Positions 53,548-60,841 of a stretch of DNA of 64,000 bases are shown here, piece after piece. The DNA is taken from assembly GCF_030944405.1 (NCBI RefSeq), contig NZ_CP132339.1:1984001-2048000 (forward strand), written 5' to 3'. Both the position numbers and the translations under genes were made by a program. Within the stretch, counting starts at the first letter, position 1. Every line of letters begins with the position of its first letter. The DNA is from Janthinobacterium sp. J1-1. Its GTDB lineage: Bacteria; Pseudomonadota; Gammaproteobacteria; Burkholderiales; Burkholderiaceae_D. A model generated the notes under the pieces. That model was given only the letters and a program-made list of their open reading frames with translations, did not search any database and was not told the DNA's origin.

Positions 53548-54585
53548 ATGAAGCGGATACTGGTCACGGGGGCGACAGGCGGCCTGGGGCGCAATGCCGT
53601 GCACTTCCTGCTGGCGCAGGGCGTGGACGTGCGCGCCAGCGGCCGCAACCTGGCCGTTGGCCGCGAACTCGAACGCCTGGGCGCCCAGTTCGTGCCGCTG
53701 GACCTGGCGCTAGCCACGCCGCAGCAGGCCGACCAGCTGGTGCGCGGCATGGACGCCGTCTGGCACTGCGCCGCGCTGTCCTCGCCGTGGGGGCTGGAAC
53801 GCGACTTTATCGCCGCCAACGTCACCGCCACCGGCCAGCTGCTGCGCGCGGCGGCCGCCTCGCATGTGGCGCGCTTCGTGCACATCTCGACACCGGCCCT
53901 GTATTTCGACTACCGCAACCGTTACGAAGTACCGGAAACCTTCCGCCCCGATACCTATGTGAACGCCTATGCGCGCACCAAGGCGATGGCGGAAAAACTG
54001 GTGCAGGAGGCGGCCGACAAGCATCGCCAGATGCTGTGCGTGATTCTGCGTCCGCGCGCCATCTTCGGCCCGCACGACCAGGTGCTGATCCCGCGCCTGG
54101 CGCGCGTGCTGCAAGAGCGTCGCGGCAAGCTGCCGCTGCCCAATGGCGGCGCGGCCACCATCGACATCACCTATGTCGACAATGTGGTGCACGCCATGTG
54201 GCTGGCCACCCTGCACAAGACGCTGGCGTCGGGCGGCGCCTTCAATATCACCAACTGCGAACCGGCGCGCCTGTGCGATATCTTGCGCAGCCTGTTCTGC
54301 GACCAGCTGCGCCAGCCGTTCGAGATCGTCAGCATGCCGTACCGGGTACTGGCGGTGGTGGCCCGGCTGATGCAGTTTGCTTCGCGCTTTACGCGGCGCG
54401 AACCGGCGCTCACCCCCTACAGCATCGGCGCGCTCAGCTTCGACATGACGCTCGATAACGCCAAGGCGCGCAAGGTGCTGGGCTATCGCCCCATCGTCAG
54501 CCTGCAGGACGGCATCGCCCGCACCGCGCAATGGATGCGCCAGGAAGCGGCCGCGCAGCGCGTGCCCAAGGAGCGCAATGGCTAG
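53548..54585 (+). CDS. Extended SDR (NAD-dependent epimerase/dehydratase), OleD-like position
   Basis: A 345-residue extended short-chain dehydrogenase. The cofactor loop is VTGATGGLGRNA at residues 6-17, and the catalytic set is Ser114 or Thr115 (HISTPAL) with Tyr141-xxx-Lys145. In Ole clusters the SDR (OleD) reduces the 2-alkyl-3-ketoacid made by OleA, and this gene holds that place. The start at 53548 follows GAGGATGGT; a GTG at 53545 is adjacent. Its end overlaps the MBL gene by eight bases. Substrate is inferred. Confidence 0.82.
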   Translation: MKRILVTGATGGLGRNAVHFLLAQGVDVRASGRNLAVGRELERLGAQFVPLDLALATPQQADQLVRGMDAVWHCAALSSPWGLERDFIAANVTATGQLLRAAAASHVARFVHISTPALYFDYRNRYEVPETFRPDTYVNAYARTKAMAEKLVQEAADKHRQMLCVILRPRAIFGPHDQVLIPRLARVLQERRGKLPLPNGGAATIDITYVDNVVHAMWLATLHKTLASGGAFNITNCEPARLCDILRSLFCDQLRQPFEIVSMPYRVLAVVARLMQFASRFTRREPALTPYSIGALSFDMTLDNAKARKVLGYRPIVSLQDGIARTAQWMRQEAAAQRVPKERNG

Positions 54586-55408
54586 CATCACCGCCTTTCG
54601 CGTCGGTCACTGTACCCACCCCTCCTGCATGGTCCTGAAAGGCAGCGGTTTCGCCAGCCGCTGCTTCCCCTCGCGCGCCTACCTGATCGAGACGCGCGCG
54701 GGCCTGTACCTGTGGGATACCGGTTATGCCGACCATTTTCGTACTGCCACGTCAAAAGGCGTGTACCGCATGTATGCCTGGGTCACGCCGGTGGTGTTCG
54801 ACGCCCACGAGTCCCTGCAGGGCCAGCTGCGTGCGCATGGCGTGTCGCCCGGCGATATCCATACCCTGCTGCTGTCGCATTTTCACGCCGACCATATCGC
54901 CGGCATGCGCGATTTTCCGCAGGCGCGGCTGATGGCCTCGAAGACGGGCTGGGACGCCGTGCGCGGCCTGTCCGGCATCGCCGCCGTGCGCCAGGCCTTT
55001 GTGCCGGAGCTGTTGCCAGCAGATATAGCCGATCGCCTGGCGTTTGTGGAAAGCGTGCCCGAGACCGCCTTGCCGGCGGCCTTGCAGCCGTTCACGACGG
55101 GGCGCGATGTCAGCGGCACCGGCGAGATTTATATTGTCGAGCTGCCCGGCCACGCCATCGGCCACCTGGGCGCGTTCGTTCTGCAGGACGGGGGCTGGAC
55201 CCTGCTGGCGTCGGATGCGGCCTGGGTGCCGGAAAGCTTCCAGCAGCTGCGCGGCCCATCCGAGCTGTCCTTTATCATCCAGCACAAGCGCGCACCGTAC
55301 TACGAGACGCTGAACCGCCTGCACCAACTGCACCAAGGCGGCCAGGCGCAGATCCGCATCACGCATGAAGATACGGATGACTATGCGCCCGTGGCGGGCC
55401 GGTCTTGA
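54578..55408 (+). CDS. MBL-fold metallohydrolase
   Basis: A 276-residue metallo-beta-lactamase-fold enzyme. The zinc motif is LLLSHFHADHIAG (His101, His103, Asp105, His106), with further ligands in LPGHAIGHLG and the final ASDAAW. Family members open lactones or hydrolyse thioesters, among many tasks. In this operon it sits between the SDR and the adenylating enzyme, where the Ole pathway uses an alpha/beta-hydrolase (OleB) instead. It starts inside the SDR gene and its stop overlaps the next start (TTGA). Confidence 0.82.
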   Translation: MASITAFRVGHCTHPSCMVLKGSGFASRCFPSRAYLIETRAGLYLWDTGYADHFRTATSKGVYRMYAWVTPVVFDAHESLQGQLRAHGVSPGDIHTLLLSHFHADHIAGMRDFPQARLMASKTGWDAVRGLSGIAAVRQAFVPELLPADIADRLAFVESVPETALPAALQPFTTGRDVSGTGEIYIVELPGHAIGHLGAFVLQDGGWTLLASDAAWVPESFQQLRGPSELSFIIQHKRAPYYETLNRLHQLHQGGQAQIRITHEDTDDYAPVAGRS

Positions 55409-56691
55409 AGCGCATTATCTGGCTGCTGCTGTCGTACTGGCGCACGCGCCGCCTGCGCTTTGCGGATCGCGCGCAGCTGGACGCCTATCAGAAAAAAAAG
55501 CTGACAGCGTTTATGGCCACGCTGTGCGCGCGCAGCCGCTACTTTGCGCCGTTCCGCGCGCTGCCGCTGGCGCAATGGCCGACCATGAACAAGGCGCTGA
55601 TGCTGGAGCACTTCGATACGATGAACACGGCGGGAGTCCGGCTGGCGCCGGCGATGGAGGCGGCCATGGCGGCCGAGCGCAGCCGCGACTTCACGCCCGC
55701 CGTGGGCGATATCACGGTGGGCCTGTCGTCGGGCACCTCGTCTCAGCGCGCCGTGTTTACCGTCAGCCCCCGTGAAAAAGCCCAGTGGGCCGGCGTGATG
55801 CTGGCCAAGGCGCTGCCCGACGGTCTGTTTTCGGGCGAGCGGGTGGCCTTGTTCCTGCGCGCGAACAGCAATCTGTACACGGCCGTGCGCTCGCCATGGC
55901 TCACCTTTGCCTTCTACGATCTGTTCCAGCCGTTCGATACGCTGTGCGCCGAACTGGTGCTCTACAAACCGTCGGTCATTGTCGCGCCGGCCCAGGTGCT
56001 GCGCCAGCTGGCGCTGGGCGTGATCGAAGGGACGCTGGCCCTGGCGCCGAAAAAAGTCATCTCGGTGGCCGAAGTGCTGGAAGCGCAGGACCGCGCGCTG
56101 ATCACGCAGGCATTCGGCGCCGTGCATGAAATCTACCAGGCCACCGAGGGTTTTCTGGCCAGCAGCTGCGACCATGGCGTGCTGCACCTGAACGAGGAAT
56201 ACGTGCATGTCGAGCCGCAGTGGCTCGACGAACAACAGCGCCGCTTCGTGCCCGTGATTACCGACTTTACCCGCATCACGCAACCCATCGTGCGCTACCG
56301 GCTCGACGATATCCTGCTGGCGCGCGCCACGCCGTGCCCGTGCGGGCGCGTCACGCGCGCCATTGACGGCATCGAAGGGCGCTGCGACGATATGCTGGTG
56401 CTGCCGGCCACGGACGGCAAGAATATCTCCGTCTTTGCCGATGTGCTCACGCGCGCGTTTGCGCAGGCCTTGCCGGCCGATGGCGACTATCGGCTGGTGC
56501 AGCAGGGAGAGGCCACCTTGCAGCTGCATGCGAACCAGGACGATGCGGCCCTGGCCGCGTTGAAAGCCCACCTGGAAGGCGTATTGCGTGGTTTGGGCGT
56601 GGCCATCGAACGGCTGGACTGGGCCGTGAGCCGTGACTTGCCCGCTTTTGATCCCACCATGAAACGGCGCCGTATCCGGCGTGTGCCTTGA
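55405..56691 (+). CDS. F390-synthetase-like adenylating enzyme
   Basis: A 428-residue protein of the adenylate-forming superfamily, coenzyme F390 synthetase/PaaK-like branch. The P-loop-like GLSSGTSSQRAVFTVS is at 107-121, YQATEG near 245 and YRLDDILLAR near 295 are the ATP-binding motifs. It has no phosphopantetheine site. By position it would activate an acyl acid for ester or lactone formation, replacing OleC. The start is TTG, overlapping the MBL stop by four bases; the first ATG within is not until residue 37, so the rare start is needed. True substrate is unknown. Confidence 0.8.
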   Translation: MKRIIWLLLSYWRTRRLRFADRAQLDAYQKKKLTAFMATLCARSRYFAPFRALPLAQWPTMNKALMLEHFDTMNTAGVRLAPAMEAAMAAERSRDFTPAVGDITVGLSSGTSSQRAVFTVSPREKAQWAGVMLAKALPDGLFSGERVALFLRANSNLYTAVRSPWLTFAFYDLFQPFDTLCAELVLYKPSVIVAPAQVLRQLALGVIEGTLALAPKKVISVAEVLEAQDRALITQAFGAVHEIYQATEGFLASSCDHGVLHLNEEYVHVEPQWLDEQQRRFVPVITDFTRITQPIVRYRLDDILLARATPCPCGRVTRAIDGIEGRCDDMLVLPATDGKNISVFADVLTRAFAQALPADGDYRLVQQGEATLQLHANQDDAALAALKAHLEGVLRGLGVAIERLDWAVSRDLPAFDPTMKRRRIRRVP

Positions 56692-56693
56692 CC

Positions 56694-57329
56694 ATGACCT
56701 TGTTGACACGTTTGTTTTACCTGCTGGCCGGTTGGGGCAGCGTGGGCCTGGTATATTTTTCCAGCGACTGGTTACAGGGGCAGGGCGCGCTTTTGCCCCA
56801 TATACTGCCCGAGACCTTGATCGACCGCGCGATTGCCTATAGCGACGCGGCGATCTGGCTGTACCTGTCCTTCTTTATCCTGATCCCGTACACCTATCTG
56901 GTCGTCAGCCCGGCGCGCGTGCGCTGGCTGGCGCGCGCCATGGCGGTGTCGGCGCTGATCTGCGGCCTGGTGTTTCTGCTCTATCCGACCACGCTGGCCT
57001 ATCCACCGGTGGGCGACGGCATGGGCTGGAGCACGCAGATGCTGCGCATGCTTCAGACGATGGATTCCACGCAAAACTGCCTGCCCTCGCTGCATGGCGC
57101 CCTGACTCTGCTGTGCGCCTGGGCGCTGTTCGAGCGCGAGCGGCCGATGCGTTCCCTGCTGGCCGTCTTGCTCACGCTGGGCATCTGCTACGCCATTATC
57201 GCGCTGCGCCGCCATGTCAGCATCGACCTGGGCGCCGGCCTGCTGGTGGGCCTGGCGAGCGGCGCGCTGGCGAAAATGCGCGTATCCTCGGCAGATCGTC
57301 GCGACATTTCCCCGGAAATTGCACCATGA
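56694..57329 (+). CDS. PAP2-family membrane phosphatase
   Basis: A 211-residue membrane protein with six hydrophobic helices and PAP2 motifs: NCLPSLHGA near residue 125 and RRHVSIDLGAG near 170. It lies among lipid genes, so it may remove phosphate from a phosphatidic acid, prenyl phosphate or acyl phosphate, or transfer a phosphoryl group. A TTG at 56688 overlaps the previous stop; the ATG at 56694 is more likely. The end overlaps the next gene by four bases. Confidence 0.82.
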   Translation: MTLLTRLFYLLAGWGSVGLVYFSSDWLQGQGALLPHILPETLIDRAIAYSDAAIWLYLSFFILIPYTYLVVSPARVRWLARAMAVSALICGLVFLLYPTTLAYPPVGDGMGWSTQMLRMLQTMDSTQNCLPSLHGALTLLCAWALFERERPMRSLLAVLLTLGICYAIIALRRHVSIDLGAGLLVGLASGALAKMRVSSADRRDISPEIAP

Positions 57330-58447
57330 CCCTCAATCCCTTTGCCCTCACTTTCGTCATCATGCTCGCCTTTGTGCTGGCCGAACTCCTGATACTCAAA
57401 TGGGTACGCAAGACGCCGGTGCCATGGAAGGACGTGATCTTCAACCTCAATTCAGGCCATATCCTGATGTGGGTATTTCGCGGCGTGGAAGTGGCGGCCT
57501 TCGCCCTGCTGCTGCGCCATGCCAACCTGCATATCGTCGACCAGTGGCCGGTGGCCGCGCAGTGGCTGTTCGCCTTTGTCGCCTGGGATCTGTGCTTTTA
57601 CTGGATGCACCGGCTGCACCACAAGATACCGCTGCTGTGGGCCGTGCACGTGGTGCACCACCAGGGCGAACATTTCAACCTGTCGCTGGGCGTGCGCAAT
57701 TCCTGGTATTCGTCGCTGACCAATTTTCCGTTTATCGCCATCCTGGCCGTGCTGGGGCTACCGCTGGAGATTTTCGTCGTGATCTCGTCGCTGCATTATT
57801 CGGTGCAGTTCTACAACCACAATGCGCTGGTCAACAAGTCCGGCATTCTCGATAAAATCATGGTCACGCCCTCGCACCACCGGGTCCATCACGGCACCGA
57901 CAAGCGCTATATCAACCGCAATTTCGGCGGCACCCTGCTGCTGTGGGACAAGCTGTTCGGCAGCTTCCAGCCCGAACTCGACGGCGTGGAAATGCGCTAT
58001 GGCGTCAAAGGCACGACGCCGACCCATAACCCGCTATTGGCCAGCAACGGCAAATTGTTCAAGTGGCTGCGCGCCCGCTTTCCCGACTGGCAGTCGCGCG
58101 GCGTGTTCCACGTGCCCGAACTGTATATCGGCATCGGCGGCGTGATCCTGTTTGGCCTGGTGATTTATTACGTCAACCATGAAGCGGCATGGACCGCCGC
58201 GCAGCAAACAACGCTGTTTGCGCTGATCTTTGCCGGCACCCTGGCGCTGGGCGGCCTGTCGGATGCGCGCCGCTGGGGCGCGATGGCGTGGATCGCCATC
58301 TGCCTGGCGCTGCCGCTGCTGTTCCTGTTCTGGCAGGGCGCGCGCGATGCCTGGGGCGTGATCTTCATGGGCCTGCTGCTGGTGCACGGCCTCGATGGCG
58401 CGCGCCGGCTATGGTGGCCTGCCCCGCAAGAGGGCACCCGCGCATGA
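57326..58447 (+). CDS. Sterol desaturase / fatty acid hydroxylase family protein
   Basis: A 373-residue membrane di-iron enzyme. The histidine clusters are His95-xx-His98-His99 (MHRLHH), His108 to His112 and His184-His185-xx-His188-His189 (SHHRVHHG). These enzymes hydroxylate or desaturate alkyl chains with O2. The C-terminal third adds about four more helices not found in the short family members. It overlaps the PAP2 stop and the desaturase start, so the three are co-translated. Confidence 0.88.
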   Translation: MTLNPFALTFVIMLAFVLAELLILKWVRKTPVPWKDVIFNLNSGHILMWVFRGVEVAAFALLLRHANLHIVDQWPVAAQWLFAFVAWDLCFYWMHRLHHKIPLLWAVHVVHHQGEHFNLSLGVRNSWYSSLTNFPFIAILAVLGLPLEIFVVISSLHYSVQFYNHNALVNKSGILDKIMVTPSHHRVHHGTDKRYINRNFGGTLLLWDKLFGSFQPELDGVEMRYGVKGTTPTHNPLLASNGKLFKWLRARFPDWQSRGVFHVPELYIGIGGVILFGLVIYYVNHEAAWTAAQQTTLFALIFAGTLALGGLSDARRWGAMAWIAICLALPLLFLFWQGARDAWGVIFMGLLLVHGLDGARRLWWPAPQEGTRA

Positions 58448-59559
58448 CGGCAGCGAAGTCCTTGCCGCCGCTGCGGTTTGCCCCTGCGCGCGATTCGGCC
58501 TTCCGGCGCGAACTGCGCGAGCGGGCCGACGCCTACCTGGCGGCGGCATCCACGCACCGTTTTGCCGACTGGCGCATGCATGCCAAGGCCATCGCCCTCA
58601 CAAGCATGGCGGCGCTGCTGTATGGTCTGGCACTGAACGCCGCCACTGCCTTCGGCTTTGTCGCCTGCTATGTCGCCAGCGTGGTCACGGCCATGGTGCT
58701 GGCCATGAACAGCCTGCACGATGGCGCGCACAGCGCCATGTTCCGCCGTGGGCCGCTGAACCGCCTGCTGACGCGGCTGGTGAGCGTGCCGGTGGGCGTG
58801 GACATGGATTTCTGGACCATCCGCCACGTGCACTTCCATCACACCTACGCCAACGTAGAAGGCTATGACCTCGACACGGAACCGAATCCGTTCTTGCGGC
58901 AGACGCCGTACCAGCGCTGGTCGCCGCAATACCGCTACCAGTATCTGTACTGGCCGGTGATCGCCGCCCTGTCGCTGCCCTACCTGAACTGGTATGGCGA
59001 CTGGCTGGACCGCTTCGGCAAGACGCCGGTGGCGGTGCACAGCCGCCTGCAGGGCTGGCGCGGCTGGATGGTTTTCCTCGGCTGGAAGCTGGCGCACCTG
59101 ACCCTGGTGCTGGCCGTCCCAAGCTGGGTGGTGCACAGTCACGGCATAGCCTGGGGCACGGTGCTGGGCGCGTATCTGCTGGGCCAGATGATCGCGTCGT
59201 GCGTACTGGTGGCGCTGATCCTGGGCACGCACTGGGCCGAAGTCGATTTCTTCCAGCCGGGCGAAGACGGCACCATGCCGCACGACTGGTACCAGCACAC
59301 CTTTTATACGGCCTGCGACTGGACGCCGAAACCGCGCGCCCTGCGCTGGCTCGGCTACTGGCTAGGTGGCCTGAACCTGCACCTGACCCATCATCTGTTC
59401 CCGACCTGGAACCACCGCCACTACCCGGCGCTGGCGCGCATTATTGCCGAACTGGCGCCGCGCCACGGGCTGACCTACCGTGAGATCGGCTACCTGCAGC
59501 TGCACGCTTCGCAGCAGCAGTTCCTGAAAGCGATGGGCCAGCCGCCGGCATCTCTGTAA
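58444..59559 (+). CDS. Membrane fatty acid desaturase
   Basis: A 371-residue desaturase with three histidine boxes: HDGAHS (92-97), HVHFHH (128-133) and HLTHHLFP (near residue 315). Four helices in two pairs fit the usual fold. It would insert a double bond in an acyl chain at the membrane with O2 and an electron donor. It is the last gene of the first transcription unit of the cluster; a new promoter for the GbsR-type gene begins right after its stop. Confidence 0.9.
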   Translation: MTAAKSLPPLRFAPARDSAFRRELRERADAYLAAASTHRFADWRMHAKAIALTSMAALLYGLALNAATAFGFVACYVASVVTAMVLAMNSLHDGAHSAMFRRGPLNRLLTRLVSVPVGVDMDFWTIRHVHFHHTYANVEGYDLDTEPNPFLRQTPYQRWSPQYRYQYLYWPVIAALSLPYLNWYGDWLDRFGKTPVAVHSRLQGWRGWMVFLGWKLAHLTLVLAVPSWVVHSHGIAWGTVLGAYLLGQMIASCVLVALILGTHWAEVDFFQPGEDGTMPHDWYQHTFYTACDWTPKPRALRWLGYWLGGLNLHLTHHLFPTWNHRHYPALARIIAELAPRHGLTYREIGYLQLHASQQQFLKAMGQPPASL

Positions 59560-59565
59560 CGAATC

Positions 59566-59639
59566 GCGCTTGACTCAGTTTTCTTACTGTCTTACATTTC
59601 TGTAACGACAGAAATAAGAGAAATCAGGGAGTCAAGCGC
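59566..59639 (+). promoter_or_regulatory. Promoter with nested inverted repeats before the GbsR-type gene
   Basis: TTGACT (59570-59575), a 17-base gap and TACATT (59593-59598) form a sigma-70 promoter. Outer arms GCGCTTGACTC (59566-59576) and GAGTCAAGCGC (59629-59639) are a perfect 11-base inverted repeat, the second touching the ATG at 59640 and covering the CAGGGAG ribosome site. An inner palindrome ATTTCTGT-AACG-ACAGAAAT covers 59596-59615. The inner one looks like an operator. The outer one may mask the ribosome site in RNA only if transcription begins upstream. Confidence 0.7.
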
Positions 59640-60200
59640 ATGGAACTGAGTCCAACCACACAAAAGTATATTCTGCACTGGGGTGAGATGGGCACCCGCT
59701 GGGGCGTCAACCGTACCGTGGCGCAGATCCACGCGCTGCTGTTCCTGGCCAATGCGCCGCTGACGGCGGAAGATATCGCGGCCAGCCTGAACGTGGCGCG
59801 CTCGAACGTCAGCAACAGCCTGAAGGAACTGCAAAGCTGGGGCCTGGCGCGCGTCACGCACGTGATGGGCGACCGGCGCGACCACTTCGTTGCGCTGCAG
59901 GATGTATGGGAAATCTTCCGCGTCATCATGGAAGAGCGCAAGCGGCGCGAGATCGATCCCACGCTGACGGTGCTGCGCGAATGCGCGATCGAGGGTGAAC
60001 ACGATGCGGCGATTCCGCCGGAGACATTGGCACGCATGGGCGAAGTGCTCGCCTTTCTGGAAATGCTCAGTGCCACCTACAGCGATTATAAAAACCTGCC
60101 CCCGGCCACCCTGCAGCGCATGCTGTCCATGGGTGGCAAGGTGGCCAAGTTCCTCAGTTCCGACGACAAGCCGGCCAAGGCGAAGAAGGGCAAGCCATGA
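59640..60200 (+). CDS. GbsR/MarR-family regulator
   Basis: A 186-residue winged-helix regulator of the GbsR type. The HTH is seen as LTAEDIAASLNVARSNVSNSLKELQSWGLARVTHVMGDRRDHFVAL, followed by a long helical part and a basic C-terminal tail (KPAKAKKGKP). GbsR proteins sense small molecules such as choline in Bacillus; here a lipid or its precursor is more likely from context. It leads a second unit with the DUF4166 gene and the epimerase. The nested repeats upstream suggest self-control and perhaps control of the whole cluster. Confidence 0.87.
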   Translation: MELSPTTQKYILHWGEMGTRWGVNRTVAQIHALLFLANAPLTAEDIAASLNVARSNVSNSLKELQSWGLARVTHVMGDRRDHFVALQDVWEIFRVIMEERKRREIDPTLTVLRECAIEGEHDAAIPPETLARMGEVLAFLEMLSATYSDYKNLPPATLQRMLSMGGKVAKFLSSDDKPAKAKKGKP

Positions 60201-60841
60201 ACGACCCGTCCGAAGGAGAGCTGTTCAAGAAGGTGATGGGCGATGCCTGGCAAAACCTGCACCCCGATATCCGCCGCCGCTTCGAGAAAAATCCCGCGCC
60301 GGGCCAGCCCTTGTACTACCGGGGCGAACTCAGCGAGCTCAGTTGTTCGCGCCTGGGCAAGGTGCTGGGCTGGCTCACGCGGCCCTTCATCAACGGCGCG
60401 CTGATACCGCACAATGACGCGAATTTCCCGGTCGATATCGAGGTCTATTCGCGCCCGGGCTGCCCCCATATTTTCAAGCAGCGCACCTACCGCCTGCATG
60501 ATCGCAAACCGATACGCTTCACGTCCTATATGGCCGAAAGCGAACAGGGCGAAGTGCTGGAATACGTGGGCATGGGCCTGGGCATGAAGCTGCTGCTCGA
60601 TATCCGCGAGGGCAATCTGTACTTCACCAGCGACGGCTATTTTCTCGACCTGTTCGGCTGGCGCATGCCGCTGCCCGGCCTGCTCACGCCCGGCAAGACC
60701 TATCTGTGCCACCGCAACGACAATCCGCAGCAATTCAATATCCGCATCGAGATCCGCCATGTGCTGTTCGGCACCACCTTTACCCAGGTCGGCGTGTTTC
60801 GCGAAGCGGCGGCCCCCGACACCGACAAGGACACACCATGA
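60197..60841 (+). CDS. DUF4166 protein
   Basis: A 214-residue protein matching DUF4166: LPxxRRRFE-like NLHPDIRRRFEKNP near residue 20, YYRGELSELSCSRLGK, and the core LEYVGMGLGMKLLLDIREGNLYFTSDGYFL. The family is often fused or adjacent to NAD-dependent epimerases or saccharopine-dehydrogenase-like proteins, and its role is unknown. It overlaps the regulator by four bases and the next gene by four. It probably acts with the TIGR01777 protein. Confidence 0.83.
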   Translation: MNDPSEGELFKKVMGDAWQNLHPDIRRRFEKNPAPGQPLYYRGELSELSCSRLGKVLGWLTRPFINGALIPHNDANFPVDIEVYSRPGCPHIFKQRTYRLHDRKPIRFTSYMAESEQGEVLEYVGMGLGMKLLLDIREGNLYFTSDGYFLDLFGWRMPLPGLLTPGKTYLCHRNDNPQQFNIRIEIRHVLFGTTFTQVGVFREAAAPDTDKDTP

